From: Streptomyces sp. WMMC940
GTDB lineage: Bacteria > Actinomycetota > Actinomycetes > Streptomycetales > Streptomycetaceae
Assembly: GCF_027460265.1 (NCBI RefSeq)
Contig: NZ_JAPZBC010000001.1
Location: 2,941,501 to 3,005,500, forward strand
DNA length: 64,000 nt
Direction of reading: 5' to 3'
The first letter of the stretch is position 1; every line of letters starts with the position of its first letter. The translations under genes and the position numbers were made by a program. Below, piece after piece: positions 28,830 through 37,605 of the stretch. A model generated the notes under the pieces. That model worked only from the letters and a program-made list of their open reading frames with translations, was not told where the DNA came from and made no database searches.

Positions 28830-29114
28830 TCAGCCGCCGGTGCGGTCCGCTCCGGAGAAGTCGAGCGACTGGAAGCGCCACCGGTGCACCGGCCGGCCGA
28901 CCAGCCCGGCGTCCGGGTCCGGCAGCTCGGGGAGCTCGTCGTCCGGACCGTCCGTCTCCCACCAGGTCAGCACCAGCACCCGCTCACCCGGCGCCCGGAA
29001 GGTCTCCCGGCGCAGCGGGGCCTCGCCGAGGGTCTGGGCGCGGGCCCACTCCAGCAGCTCCCCGCCCCGCCCGGAGGCCGCCCTGGCCTCCCACATCAGG
29101 GTGACGACGGTCAT
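28830..29114 (-). CDS. Small ferredoxin-like-fold protein, unknown function
   Basis: 94 residues from ATG 29114, overlapping the tsaD stop as ATGA, so it is translated with tsaD. The pattern [47 protein letters not shown] recalls a one-domain antibiotic-biosynthesis-monooxygenase or stress-response dimeric barrel. It lacks identifying motifs. It is the last gene of the tsaB-rimI-tsaD unit. A role in tRNA modification is not implied by its sequence. Confidence 0.8.
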   Translation of the reverse strand: MTVVTLMWEARAASGRGGELLEWARAQTLGEAPLRRETFRAPGERVLVLTWWETDGPDDELPELPDPDAGLVGRPVHRWRFQSLDFSGADRTGG

Positions 29115-30223
29115 GAGTACAGGTTGTCCTTGCTGATCTCGTGCACATGGTCGTGGTCGTGCACACGACCGTGGTGGTGCTCGCCCGGCACGTGCGGATC
29201 GGTCACCGGCAGCGAGGAGTCCGCGGACAGCTCCCAGTCCGAGGCGGGCCGGTTCCTGGCGACCATCTCCGCCCCGAGCGCGGCGACCATGGCCCCGTTG
29301 TCCGTGCACAGCTTCGGCCGGGGCACCCGCAGCCGGATCCCGGCGCGCTCGCAGCGCTCCTCGGCCATCGCGCGCAGCCGGGAGTTCGCGGCGACCCCGC
29401 CGCCGATCATCAGATGGTCGACGCCCTCGTCCTTGCAGGCGCGTACGGCCTTCCGGGTCAGCACGTCGACCACGGCCTCCTGGAAGGAGGCGGCGACGTC
29501 CCGCACGGGAACGTCCTCGCCCGCGTTGCGCTTGGCCTCGATCCAGCGGGCCACGGCCGTCTTCAGCCCGGAGAAGGAGAAGTCGTACGCGGGGTCGCGG
29601 GGACCGGTCAGCCCGCGCGGGAAGGCGATCGCCCCAGGGTCCCCCTCCTTGGCGAGCCGGTCGATGACCGGGCCGCCGGGGAAGCCGAGGTTCAGCACCC
29701 TGGCGATCTTGTCGAACGCCTCGCCCGCGGCGTCGTCGATCGTCGCCCCCATGGGCCGCACGTCGGCGGTGATGTCGGGTGCCAGCAGCAGCGAGGAGTG
29801 ACCGCCGGAGACCAGCAGGGCCATCGTCGGCTCGGGCAGCGGGCCGTGCTCCAGCTGGTCGACGCAGATGTGCGAGGCGAGGTGGTTCACGCCGTACAGC
29901 GGCTTGCCCAGGGCGTACGCGTACGCCTTGGCGGCGGAGACGCCCACGAGCAGCGCGCCGGCGAGGCCCGGGCCGGCCGTGACCGCGATGCCGTCGAGGT
30001 CCCCGGCCGAGACCCCGGCCTCCTTCAGGGCGCGTTCGACGGTCGGGACCATCGCCTCCAGATGGGCGCGGGAGGCGACCTCGGGCACGACCCCGCCGAA
30101 GCGCGCGTGCTCGTCGACGCTCGAGGCGATGGCGTCGGCGAGGAGCGTCGTCCCGCGGACGATACCGACGCCGGTCTCGTCGCAGGACGTCTCGATGCCG
30201 AGTACGAGGGGTTCGTCAGCCAT
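29111..30223 (-). CDS. tsaD: tRNA t6A37 threonylcarbamoyltransferase TsaD
   Basis: 370 residues. It transfers the threonylcarbamoyl group to A37 of ANN-decoding tRNAs, together with TsaB and TsaE. ASKHA fold motifs: [14 protein letters not shown] at the start, metal ligands His114 and His118 in [31 protein letters not shown] and [15 protein letters not shown] with the metal Asp. Beyond the usual end (about residue 345) there is a tail [16 protein letters not shown], which could bind metal and is not part of the catalytic fold. The start overlaps the rimI end by 8 bp and the stop overlaps the next ATG by 4 bp. Confidence 0.98.
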   Translation of the reverse strand: MADEPLVLGIETSCDETGVGIVRGTTLLADAIASSVDEHARFGGVVPEVASRAHLEAMVPTVERALKEAGVSAGDLDGIAVTAGPGLAGALLVGVSAAKAYAYALGKPLYGVNHLASHICVDQLEHGPLPEPTMALLVSGGHSSLLLAPDITADVRPMGATIDDAAGEAFDKIARVLNLGFPGGPVIDRLAKEGDPGAIAFPRGLTGPRDPAYDFSFSGLKTAVARWIEAKRNAGEDVPVRDVAASFQEAVVDVLTRKAVRACKDEGVDHLMIGGGVAANSRLRAMAEERCERAGIRLRVPRPKLCTDNGAMVAALGAEMVARNRPASDWELSADSSLPVTDPHVPGEHHHGRVHDHDHVHEISKDNLYS

Positions 30224-30713
30224 GGTTTCGGGTTCCTTGTGCGTCGTGTACGTGCAGCCGCATCACGAGGGCGTCGACGTTGCCGGGCTGGTAGTAGCCG
30301 CGGCGGAAGCCGATCGGCTCGAAGCCGAAGCGCTCGTACAGCTTCTGGGCCCGGGTGTTGTCCACCCGTACTTCGAGCAGGACCTCGTCGCACTCGAAAG
30401 CGGTCGCGTGCTGCAGCAGGTCGGTGAGGAGCCGGGCGCCGAGGCCCGTGCCCCACTGGTCGCGGGCGACGGCGATGGTCTGGACGTCACCGAGCCCGCC
30501 GGCCGCGGCGAGGCCCGCGTAGCCGACGATCCGCCCCTCCGCCGGGTCCTGGGCGACCACGTAGTGGCGCGTCGCCTGCGGGCCGCGCGCGTGCGCCAGC
30601 TCGGACCAGAACATTCCCGGGGACCAGGCGTCCTCCGGGAACAGCTCGTGCTCGAGGTCCAGCACCGGCGCGATGTCCCACCAGCGCATCCCGCGCAGGA
30701 CAGGGGCGCTCAC
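30216..30713 (-). CDS. rimI: Ribosomal-protein-alanine N-acetyltransferase RimI
   Basis: 165 residues from GTG 30713, which overlaps the tsaB stop (GTGA). It has a GNAT fold with acetyl-CoA loop [13 protein letters not shown] (about residues 88-100), [20 protein letters not shown] and [15 protein letters not shown]. RimI in E. coli acetylates the N-terminal Ala of ribosomal protein S18, and homologues often sit between tsaB and tsaD as here. N-terminal acetylation of other proteins is also possible. Confidence 0.93.
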   Translation of the reverse strand: MSAPVLRGMRWWDIAPVLDLEHELFPEDAWSPGMFWSELAHARGPQATRHYVVAQDPAEGRIVGYAGLAAAGGLGDVQTIAVARDQWGTGLGARLLTDLLQHATAFECDEVLLEVRVDNTRAQKLYERFGFEPIGFRRGYYQPGNVDALVMRLHVHDAQGTRNHG

Positions 30714-31363
30714 TTCGGCGTGACCACCTTGTAGTTCTTGGGCACCTGGGCGTCCGGGCGGCGCAGGTACAGCGGCCGCGGCGGCAGGAGTTCCTCGCCG
30801 GCGGCCAGCTTCCCGGCGGCCAGTGCGGCGAGGGCGGCCGCCGACTGGTGCTCGGGGCCCCGGGCGTGCGGGAAGACCTCCGGGTACAGCAGGGCGCCGG
30901 CGCCGACCGCGGGGAGCCCCGCGACCTGCTCGGCGATCTCGGCGGGCCGGTCGACCGCGGGCTCGCCGGCCCTCGTGCGGGTGCCGTCGTACCGCGCCCA
31001 GTAGACCTCCTTGCGCCGCGCGTCCGTGGCGACCACGAACGGCTCGTCCAGCCCGGAGGCGTACGCCAGCCCGTCCAGCGTGCACAGTCCGTGGACCGGC
31101 ACCCCGAGCGCCGAGCCGAAGGTGGCCGCGGTGACCAGGCCCACGCGCAGTCCGGTGTACGGGCCGGGCCCGACGCCGACGACGAGAGCGGTGACCGCGT
31201 CGAGTTTCAGACCGGCGGAGGCGAGGACCCGGTCGACGGAGGGCAGCAGCAGCTCCCCGTGCCGGCGGGCGTCGACCTGGGTGGACTCGGCGACGACGGA
31301 GTCGCCGTCGTGGAGGGCGACGGTGACGGCGGGCGTGGCGGTATCAAGGGCGAGCAAGAGCAC
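30710..31363 (-). CDS. tsaB: t6A biosynthesis protein TsaB
   Basis: 217 residues from GTG 31363, which lies 6 nt after TAGGCT (likely leaderless). It starts LLLALDTATPAVTVALHDG, then RHGELLLPSVDRVL and VGVGPGPYTGLRVGL, an ASKHA fold without the metal His pair. TsaB is the non-catalytic partner that dimerises with TsaD. It is first in the compact tsaB-rimI-tsaD-small ORF operon. TsaE, the ATPase of the system, is encoded 1.1 kb away on the same strand rather than in this operon. It is divergent from the L,D-transpeptidase-like gene. Confidence 0.96.
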   Translation of the reverse strand: MLLLALDTATPAVTVALHDGDSVVAESTQVDARRHGELLLPSVDRVLASAGLKLDAVTALVVGVGPGPYTGLRVGLVTAATFGSALGVPVHGLCTLDGLAYASGLDEPFVVATDARRKEVYWARYDGTRTRAGEPAVDRPAEIAEQVAGLPAVGAGALLYPEVFPHARGPEHQSAAALAALAAGKLAAGEELLPPRPLYLRRPDAQVPKNYKVVTPK

Positions 31364-31465
31364 GCAAACAGCCTACGGCCACCGCGGGGGAGGCACGGCT
31401 TCCCGCCCCACCGCCCCCCTGCTGCTACCGTCACTCAGGCAGGTGTGCGGGCGAGGGGAGCAGGC

Positions 31466-32020
31466 GTGGCAAGGAGCAGCTCGGGAACGGTGACCGGGCT
31501 CACCGCTGCGGCCCTCGCCGTCGTCACGTTCCTCGCGTACCAGGCCTCCGCCAACGTGCCGGCGAGCCTGGAGAAGCCCGCGAAGGCCGCCCCCAGCGCC
31601 CGCCCCTCGGAGGCCGCCGCCGAGGAACCGCGCAAGGACCCGCTGGCCGTCCCCACGGGATCCGGCAAGGGCGTGCGCGTGGTCTACTCGCTGGCCGAGC
31701 GCCGGGTCTGGCTGGTCGGCGCGGGTCAGCTCACCCAGACGTTCCCGGTCGTGCCCAGCACGGTCAGCCCGCGGCCCGGCACGTACGAGGTGACGTCGCG
31801 CAGCGGCCGGATCGAGGGTTCGGACGGCGTGGAGATCGAGCACGTCGTGCGGTTCGCCAAGGTCGACGACGTGTCGATCGGCTTCAGTGCCGCCGTGGAC
31901 GGGTCGATGGCGAGTCCGGACCCGGGCAGGAAGACCGGCGGCGTACGCATGAAGCGGGCCGACGGCGACGCCATGTGGACGTTCGCGACGATCGGCTCGA
32001 AGATCGTCGTCGTGCCGTAG
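31466..32020 (+). CDS. L,D-transpeptidase-like membrane protein without active-site Cys
   Basis: 184 residues from GTG 31466 with GAGGGGAG 6 nt upstream. One N-terminal membrane helix (about 11-27) is followed by an Ala/Pro linker. Residues 70-184 have the YkuD L,D-transpeptidase pattern: VVYSLAERRVWLVGAGQLTQ, PRPGTYEVTSRSG, and a C-terminal strand RADGDAMWTFATIGSKIVVV. The catalytic HGC-[IV]-R motif is replaced by TGGVRM (157-162), so Gly159 stands for Cys and Thr157 for His. It therefore cannot make 3-3 peptidoglycan cross-links by the known mechanism. It may bind wall peptides or regulate real transpeptidases (inference). Confidence 0.82.
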   Translation: MARSSSGTVTGLTAAALAVVTFLAYQASANVPASLEKPAKAAPSARPSEAAAEEPRKDPLAVPTGSGKGVRVVYSLAERRVWLVGAGQLTQTFPVVPSTVSPRPGTYEVTSRSGRIEGSDGVEIEHVVRFAKVDDVSIGFSAAVDGSMASPDPGRKTGGVRMKRADGDAMWTFATIGSKIVVVP

Positions 32021-32092
32021 CGGAGCAGGGAGACCGGCGCCCCGCGGCACCCGGAAGGCACTCACGGCGCCCGGGAGTTTCACCCGAACGGA

Positions 32093-32287
32093 CTATGCCG
32101 CGTCGCGGCGGGACTCCCGCTCGGATGGGTCCCCGGCCGGTACGGACTCGCCGCGGTCGCGCGGCGGCGTGGAGACCGCGCTGGCCGCCGCGCACGACGC
32201 CAGCAGATCACGCATGGAGACAGCCGCCGGCGACGGCCGGGGCGACGGCTTCGGCCGCGACTGCGCTTCGTGCTCGGACGCCGGCAT
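32093..32287 (-). CDS. Small protein behind an iron-box-like operator
   Basis: 64 residues. ATG 32287 has an ideal AGGAGG 5 nt upstream, so it is very likely translated. It is Pro/Ser/Arg-rich at both ends with a short central helix MRDLLASCAAASAVSTPP containing one Cys. No membrane helix or domain is recognised. The dyad at 32316-32339 overlaps its expected promoter and resembles the DmdR1/IdeR/DtxR iron box, so expression in iron shortage is predicted. The function is unknown. Confidence 0.75.
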   Translation of the reverse strand: MPASEHEAQSRPKPSPRPSPAAVSMRDLLASCAAASAVSTPPRDRGESVPAGDPSERESRRDAA

Positions 32288-32315
32288 GGATGCCTCCTGG
32301 TGCTCCGGGGGCAGG

Positions 32316-32339
32316 CGTGGTTAGGCAGACCTAACCACG
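32316..32339 (-). promoter_or_regulatory. Iron-box-like inverted repeat
   Basis: Perfect 10-bp arms CGTGGTTAGG and CCTAACCACG around CAGA. The core TTAGGCAGACCTAA matches 12 of 14 bases of the right-hand part of the Streptomyces DmdR iron box (TTAGGCTCACCTAA). It sits 28 bp upstream of the ATG of the 64-residue protein. Confidence 0.75.
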
Positions 32340-32464
32340 TACTGCCCTCAATGTGACCATGCCCGGAGCGGCGCACGCAACACCTTGCCGACGTCTTGTC
32401 GGAACGTACACACGGGCGGACGAGGAGTCCCGGCGGACGCCGGGCGTCCGGACCCGGCATGGGC

Positions 32465-32989
32465 TCAGGCGCTGAGCCCGGCCAGTCCGGCGTCCGCCCA
32501 GCGCGGACCGGTGCCGGTGAGCGTGACCTGGCGGCGGTCGTCGTCCGTGTTGCCCACGACGCGGTGGATGACCACGTGCAGGCGGTCCTCCGACAGGTCC
32601 TCGACCTTGCCGTCGCCCCACTCCACGACGACGACCGATTCCGGCAGCGACACGTCGAGGTCGAGGTCCTCCATCTCGTCCAGCCCGCCGCCCAGCCGGT
32701 AGGCGTCCACGTGCACCAGCGCGGGTCCGCCGACCAGGGACGGATGCACCCGGGCGATCACGAAGGTCGGGGAGGTGACGGCACCGCGCACGCCCAGGCC
32801 CTCGCCGAGCCCGCGCGTCAGGGTCGTCTTGCCGGCGCCGAGCTCGCCGGTGAGCATCACGAGGTCACCGGGCCGTAGCAGCTTGGCGAGCCGGCGGCCC
32901 AGCTCCAGGGTCTGCTCCGGCGAGGTGAGGGTGAGACGGACGGCGGACCGGTGAGCGGTCTCAGCCGCCGGGCTGTGCGGTGCTTCCAT
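32465..32989 (-). CDS. tsaE: t6A biosynthesis ATPase TsaE
   Basis: 174 residues from ATG 32989; three more codons are possible from a TTG. It has a P-loop GELGAGKTTLTRGLGEGLG, the switch region VTSPTFVI, the segment HVDAYRL and VVVVEWGDG, all family signatures. TsaE hydrolyses ATP to recycle the TsaB-TsaD complex in tRNA t6A synthesis. Its first 29 bp overlap the end of the hydrolase gene. The alr-hydrolase-tsaE order is common in streptomycetes. TAACGT 8 nt before the ATG may be an internal promoter. Confidence 0.95.
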   Translation of the reverse strand: MEAPHSPAAETAHRSAVRLTLTSPEQTLELGRRLAKLLRPGDLVMLTGELGAGKTTLTRGLGEGLGVRGAVTSPTFVIARVHPSLVGGPALVHVDAYRLGGGLDEMEDLDLDVSLPESVVVVEWGDGKVEDLSEDRLHVVIHRVVGNTDDDRRQVTLTGTGPRWADAGLAGLSA

Positions 32990-34190
32990 ACGTGCCAACG
33001 TTAGCCGCTGCCGGGACCGCCCCGACCCGCACCAGCAGGTCCGCCAGCCGGTCGGTGACCACCTCGGGGTGCTCCAGCATCACCAGGTGCCCCGCGTCCG
33101 GCACGATGACCAGCTCCCCGTCCGGCAGGAGGTCCGCGATCGCCTCACTGTGCGAGCTGGGGGTGACCAGGTCGCGGTCCCCGGCCAGCACCAGCACCGG
33201 GACCTCCTGGAAGACGTCCAGCGCCGCCGCCTTGTCGTGCTCCGCGAAGGCCGGGTAGAACTCGGCGACGACGTCGATCGGCGTCCCCTCGATCATCCGC
33301 TCGGCGAACCTGGCCACCGCCGGGTCCACGTCCCTGGAGCTGAACGAGTAGCGCTTGATCAGCCCGGCGAAGAGGTCGGCCGTCGCCCTCCGGCCCCGCT
33401 CCACCAGCTCCGCCTGCGAGCCGAGCGCCTTCAGCACCCCCGGCAGCACCCGGCGCACCACGTTCACACCCGCCACCGGGAGGCCGTAGTTCACCTCCCC
33501 GAGCCGGCCGGCCGAGGTGCCGACGAACGCGGCGCCCACGACCCTCTCCCGGATCAGCTCCGGGTACGCGGCGGCCAGCGCCATCAACGTCATACCGCCC
33601 ATCGAATGACCCACCAGCACCAGCGGCCCCTCCGGAGCGGCCTCGTCGACCACCGCCTTCAGATCACGGCCCAGCTGGTCGATGGAGACCGGCACCCCGT
33701 CCGGGCCGGTCTGGGCGGCACCCCGGCCCGACCGGCCGTGGCTGCGCTGGTCCCAGTGGACGGTACGGATCAGCCCGCGCAGCGCGGCCCGCTGGAAGTG
33801 CCAGGAGTCCTGGTTGAGGCAGTAGCCGTGGCAGAACACGACGGTCACCGGCGCGGGGGCCTTGCGGCCGAACAGCCTGCGCCGGCGCGGCGCGGTGCCG
33901 CCCGTCTCCGGATCCACCTCGTCCGTCTCGAAGTACAGGGCCGTGCCGTCGTCCGCGACGGCCCTGCCCGGAGTGCCGCGAAGCGCCCCGTACGGCCCGG
34001 AGGCGTCCAGTGCGAGCCTGGCCTTCCGGCGCATGCCGCGGCCCACGGTCATCCGCTCCATCGCGACGCCCGCCGCCGCACCGGCGGCGATCACCCCTAT
34101 GGCGGCGCCGGCGACACCCGCCCGGCGCCAGTTGCCCGTGGCGGCGTCGGTCACCGCCGCCGCCACGTCCCCCGCGCTGTTCTCGCTCAC
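32961..34190 (-). CDS. Alpha/beta hydrolase, membrane-anchored
   Basis: 409 residues, GTG 34190. There is a hydrophobic stretch near residues 24-44 (AGVAGAAIGVIAAGAAAGVA), then an alpha/beta-hydrolase fold from about 75: FCHGYCLNQDSWHFQ (oxyanion HGY), DQRSHGRSG, nucleophile Ser in VGHSMGGMTLM, the acid in LAGDRDLVTPSSHSE and His in PDAGHLVMLEHPE. It is an esterase or lipase-like enzyme of unknown substrate. It lies 39 bp after alr and overlaps tsaE, so it belongs to one operon. Confidence 0.9.
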   Translation of the reverse strand: MSENSAGDVAAAVTDAATGNWRRAGVAGAAIGVIAAGAAAGVAMERMTVGRGMRRKARLALDASGPYGALRGTPGRAVADDGTALYFETDEVDPETGGTAPRRRRLFGRKAPAPVTVVFCHGYCLNQDSWHFQRAALRGLIRTVHWDQRSHGRSGRGAAQTGPDGVPVSIDQLGRDLKAVVDEAAPEGPLVLVGHSMGGMTLMALAAAYPELIRERVVGAAFVGTSAGRLGEVNYGLPVAGVNVVRRVLPGVLKALGSQAELVERGRRATADLFAGLIKRYSFSSRDVDPAVARFAERMIEGTPIDVVAEFYPAFAEHDKAAALDVFQEVPVLVLAGDRDLVTPSSHSEAIADLLPDGELVIVPDAGHLVMLEHPEVVTDRLADLLVRVGAVPAAANVGTYGSTAQPGG

Positions 34191-34229
34191 CGTGCCGCTC
34201 CTACTGGTGGTCGTCTCCTGGTCGTCCGG

Positions 34230-35414
34230 TCAGTCGCCGGATGCCGTGCCGTCGCCCTCGTGGAGGTCGTCCTCGTGGAGATGGACGCGCGGGACGCGCG
34301 CCCCGATCCGGGTCACGATCTCGTAGGCGATCGTGCCCGCCGCCTCAGCCCAGTCCTGGGCGGTCGGCTCGCCCCCGTCGCCCGGGCCGAACAGCACCGC
34401 CTCCGCGCCCTCCTCGACCGACTCCCCCTCGGGGCCGAGGTCGACGACGAACTGGTCCATCGCCACCCGGCCCGCCACTCGCCGCCACTCGCCGCCGACC
34501 AGCACCGGACCGCGGCCGGAGGCGTGCCTCGGGATGCCGTCCGCGTACCCCACCGGCACCAGGCCAAGGGTGGTCTCACCGCCGGTGACGTAGTGGTGCC
34601 CGTAACTGACGCCGTGTCCGGCGGGGACGCGCTTCACCAGTGCCACCGACGCCCTGAGCGTCATCACCGGGCGCAGCCCGAAGTCGGCGGGTGTGCCCAG
34701 CTCCGGGCTCGGCGAGATCCCGTACACCGCGACGCCCGTGCGCACCAGGTCGAAGTGGCTCTCCGGAAGGGTCAGCGTGGCCGGGGAGTTGGCGATGTGC
34801 CGCACCTCCGGCTCGATTCCCTCCTTCTCGGCGTACGCCACCAGGTCCTTGAAGACGGACAGCTGGGCGGCGATGGAGGGGTGACCGGGCTCGTCGGCGC
34901 AGGCGAAGTGCGACCACAGGCCGGTGACCCTGACGGTGCCCGCCTCCTCGGCGACCCGGGCCGCCGCGACCAGTTCCGCCCAGTCGGCCGGCTGGCAGCC
35001 GTTGCGCCCCAGGCCCGTGTCCGCCTTGAGCTGGATCCTCGCGCGGCGGCCGGCCGCCGCGGCCGCCCGCGTCACCTCGCGCAGCGCCCACATACCGCTG
35101 ACCGACACGTCCAGGTCCGCCTCGACCGCCTCGCGCCAAGGGCCTCCGGGCGTCCACAGCCAGCACATCACCCGGCCGCCGATCCCGGCGGCCCGCAGTC
35201 CGAGCGCCTCCTCCGGCGTCGCGGTGCCCAACCAGTCGGCGCCCGCGGCCAGGGCGGCTTTCGCACAGGGCACCATCCCGTGTCCGTACGCGTCCGACTT
35301 GACCACGGCCATGAGGGCGGCGCGGGGCGCCCGCGCACGCAGTGCGCGGACGTTGGCGCGCAGCGCGGCGAGGTCGATCTCGGCACGGGCCCGGAAAGGT
35401 GCGTTCTGAGTCAT
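34230..35414 (-). CDS. alr: Alanine racemase (PLP)
   Basis: 394 residues from ATG 35414 (MTQNAPFRARAEIDL). It makes D-alanine for peptidoglycan in the cytosol. The PLP lysine is in MAVVKSDAYGHG (about residue 38). Further motifs are KADTGLGRNG, RHIANSPAT, VRTGVAVYGISP, VSYGHHYV and the C-terminal-domain segment AGRVAMDQFVVDLG, which carries residues entering the partner's active site. Length is standard. A weak ribosome site (GAGAGACTGAG) precedes it. It starts the alr-hydrolase-tsaE unit, 91 bp after nnrD/nnrE. Confidence 0.97.
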   Translation of the reverse strand: MTQNAPFRARAEIDLAALRANVRALRARAPRAALMAVVKSDAYGHGMVPCAKAALAAGADWLGTATPEEALGLRAAGIGGRVMCWLWTPGGPWREAVEADLDVSVSGMWALREVTRAAAAAGRRARIQLKADTGLGRNGCQPADWAELVAAARVAEEAGTVRVTGLWSHFACADEPGHPSIAAQLSVFKDLVAYAEKEGIEPEVRHIANSPATLTLPESHFDLVRTGVAVYGISPSPELGTPADFGLRPVMTLRASVALVKRVPAGHGVSYGHHYVTGGETTLGLVPVGYADGIPRHASGRGPVLVGGEWRRVAGRVAMDQFVVDLGPEGESVEEGAEAVLFGPGDGGEPTAQDWAEAAGTIAYEIVTRIGARVPRVHLHEDDLHEGDGTASGD

Positions 35415-35505
35415 CGCGCTCAGTCTCTCAGAGGCCCGCCGCTCAGTTCGTACGGCAACGACCACGAGTGGCCCTGGTCACCCACGCGCTGTGGCCTGCG
35501 GCACG

Positions 35506-36939
35506 TCAGGGTGTCCGCGTGTCGCGCCAGGCCCGCGGAATCGCCCCCGCCACCTCCTGTGCGGTCACCGGGGCACCCCGCGAGGCGAGCCGCGCCGCCA
35601 GGCCGTGCAGATACGCGGCGGCGGAGGCGGCGTCGAGCGGTTCGAGGCCGGCAGCGAGGAGCGAGCCGGCGAGCCCCGACAGCACGTCGCCGCTGCCGGC
35701 CGTGGCGAGCCAGGAGGTGCCCGTCGGGTTCACCCTGACCGGGCGGCGGGCGTCCGCGTCGGCCACGAGCGTCGTGGAGCCCTTCAGCAGCACCGTGGCG
35801 CCGTACTTGGCGGCCAGCGCCCGTACGGAGCCGAGCCGCGCGGCCTCCACCTCCCCGCGCTCCACCCCGAGCAGCACGGCCGCCTCGCCCGCGTGCGGAG
35901 TGAGCAGCGTCGGGGCGCTGCGGGCCCGCACCGTGTCCGGGTCGAGGCCCCGGAGGCCGTCGGCGTCGACCAGGACCGGGACGTCGGACTCCAGCACCTC
36001 CGCCACCCCCGGAGCGTCGCCGAGGCCCGGTCCGACGACCCAGGCCTGTACCCGGCCCGCGCGGGACGGCGGCCAGCCGTGCACCAGCACCTCCGGGAAC
36101 CGGGCGATCACCGCGTCCGCCCCGGGCCCCACGTACCGCACGGCCCCGGCGCCGCCGTGCACCGCGCCCGCCACGGCCAGCACCGCGGCGCCCGGGTAGC
36201 GGGCCGACCCGGCCACGACGCCGACGACCCCGCGCCGGTACTTGTCGCTCTCCGCGGCGGGCACCGGCACCAGACGTGCCACGTCCGCGTGTTGCAGCGC
36301 CTCCAGGTCCGGTACGGACGGCAGCCGGGGACCGAGGCCGATGTCGACGAGCCGCACGGCGCCTGCGTACTCGTGGGCCGGATCGACGAGCAGGCCCGGT
36401 TTGTACGTGCCGAAGGTGACGGTGGCGTCGGCCCGCACGGCCTCGCCCTCGACCTCGCCCGTGTCCGCCTCGACACCGCTCGGCAGATCGACGGCGACGA
36501 CCGTCGCGCCGGAGCCGCGCGCGGCCCGCGCGAGCGGGACCGCGTCCGGGCGCAGACCGCCCCGGCCGCCGATGCCGGTGATGCCGTCGAGGACGACGTC
36601 GGCGACGGCGAGCACGGCGAATGGGTCCTCGGCGACCCGGCCCCCGGCGACCCGCAGCGCCGCGAGCCCGCCGCGGTGGACGCGGTCCGGGGCGAGCAGC
36701 ACCGCGCTCACGCCGGCGCCGCGGCGGGCCAGCCGGGCGCCCGCGTACAGGGCGTCGCCGCCGTTGTCGCCGCTGCCGACGAGCAGGACGATCCGGGCGC
36801 CGGAGACGCGGGGCAGCAGACCGGCGACCGCCGCGGCGAGCCCCGCGGCGGCCCGCTGCATGAGGGCACCCTCCGGCAGGCCGGCCATCAGTTCGGCCTC
36901 GGCGGCCCTTACGGTGTCGACGCTGTAGGCATGACGCAT
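35506..36939 (-). CDS. nnr: Bifunctional NAD(P)HX epimerase and dehydratase
   Basis: 477 residues from ATG 36939 (MRHAYSVDTVRAAE); an in-frame ATG four codons earlier is possible. It repairs hydrated NADH and NADPH. The N-terminal epimerase domain (NnrE, about 1-210) shows LLVGSGDNGGDALYAGARLA and VAVDLPSGVEADTG. The C-terminal ADP/ATP-dependent dehydratase domain (NnrD, about 225-470) shows ESDKYRRGVVGVVAGSARYP, LLTPHAGEAAVLLG, VLLKGSTTLV and the ribokinase-type SWLATAGSGDVLSG. The fusion is usual in bacteria. It lies between acpS and alr. Confidence 0.95.
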   Translation of the reverse strand: MRHAYSVDTVRAAEAELMAGLPEGALMQRAAAGLAAAVAGLLPRVSGARIVLLVGSGDNGGDALYAGARLARRGAGVSAVLLAPDRVHRGGLAALRVAGGRVAEDPFAVLAVADVVLDGITGIGGRGGLRPDAVPLARAARGSGATVVAVDLPSGVEADTGEVEGEAVRADATVTFGTYKPGLLVDPAHEYAGAVRLVDIGLGPRLPSVPDLEALQHADVARLVPVPAAESDKYRRGVVGVVAGSARYPGAAVLAVAGAVHGGAGAVRYVGPGADAVIARFPEVLVHGWPPSRAGRVQAWVVGPGLGDAPGVAEVLESDVPVLVDADGLRGLDPDTVRARSAPTLLTPHAGEAAVLLGVERGEVEAARLGSVRALAAKYGATVLLKGSTTLVADADARRPVRVNPTGTSWLATAGSGDVLSGLAGSLLAAGLEPLDAASAAAYLHGLAARLASRGAPVTAQEVAGAIPRAWRDTRTP

Positions 36940-37236
36940 GCTCAGAAGCATGCCGTGCGCGCGTGCGTGGCGCCTGCGGTGGCGTGATGTTCGGCGCCCT
37001 CTCGACGGGCGTCACCCCCTCCGGCCGGTCCCGGTCGAACCGGCCGCCCCGCAGGTCGTGGCGCGGCAGGCGGGGGGAGACGCGATGAGGGGCGTGACTC
37101 GCCCTCCTGCGGGGGGAGCCACGCCGAAACGCACCCGGCTCCGGCGGCGGAGGGCCGTCGGCGCAGGCCGACCCGCCGTCCAGGACCGGGACCGGCCCCG
37201 GGTGGTCCGACCGGCCAGGGGGCCCTCGGGCAGGTC
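36940..37236. other. Interval between nnr and acpS
   Basis: 297 bp, very G/C-rich. Several short imperfect inverted repeats are present, for example around 37020-37060. No open frame with a credible start or protein-like composition was seen on either strand. Confidence 0.5.
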
Positions 37237-37605
37237 CTACCCCTCCGCGACCACCATCGCCGACGCCACCCCCGCGTCGTGGCTCAGCGAGATGTGCCAC
37301 GAACGCACCCCCCGCTCCCGCGCCGCCGACGCCACCGTGCCGGTGACCCGGAGGCGCGGCCTGCCGGAGTCCTCGACGTAGACCTCGCAGTCCGTCCAGA
37401 GCAGCCCTGCCGGTGCGCCCAGCGCCTTGGCCACCGCCTCCTTCGCGGCGAAGCGTGCCGCGAGGGAGGCGATTCCGCGCCGTTCCCCGCTCGGGAGGAA
37501 CAGCTCGCTCCGCAGGAAGAGCCGGTCGGCCATCGCCGGTGTCCTGAGCAGCGCCTCCTCGAAGCGGTCGATCTCGGCGACGTCGATCCCCACCCCGATG
37601 ATCAT
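37237..37605 (-). CDS. acpS: Holo-[acyl-carrier-protein] synthase AcpS
   Basis: 122 residues. It transfers the 4'-phosphopantetheine of CoA to acyl carrier proteins. It has the Mg-binding motif [15 protein letters not shown] at the start and the second motif [19 protein letters not shown], followed by [20 protein letters not shown] 37605 overlaps the glmS stop as ATGA, so the two genes are translationally coupled. Length fits the trimeric AcpS class. Confidence 0.97.
   Translation of the reverse strand: MIIGVGIDVAEIDRFEEALLRTPAMADRLFLRSELFLPSGERRGIASLAARFAAKEAVAKALGAPAGLLWTDCEVYVEDSGRPRLRVTGTVASAARERGVRSWHISLSHDAGVASAMVVAEG

Noticed and set aside
33069..35738. Plus-strand open frame of 889 codons opposite the hydrolase and alr
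   Set aside because: Spans two real genes on the opposite strand and lacks any domain.
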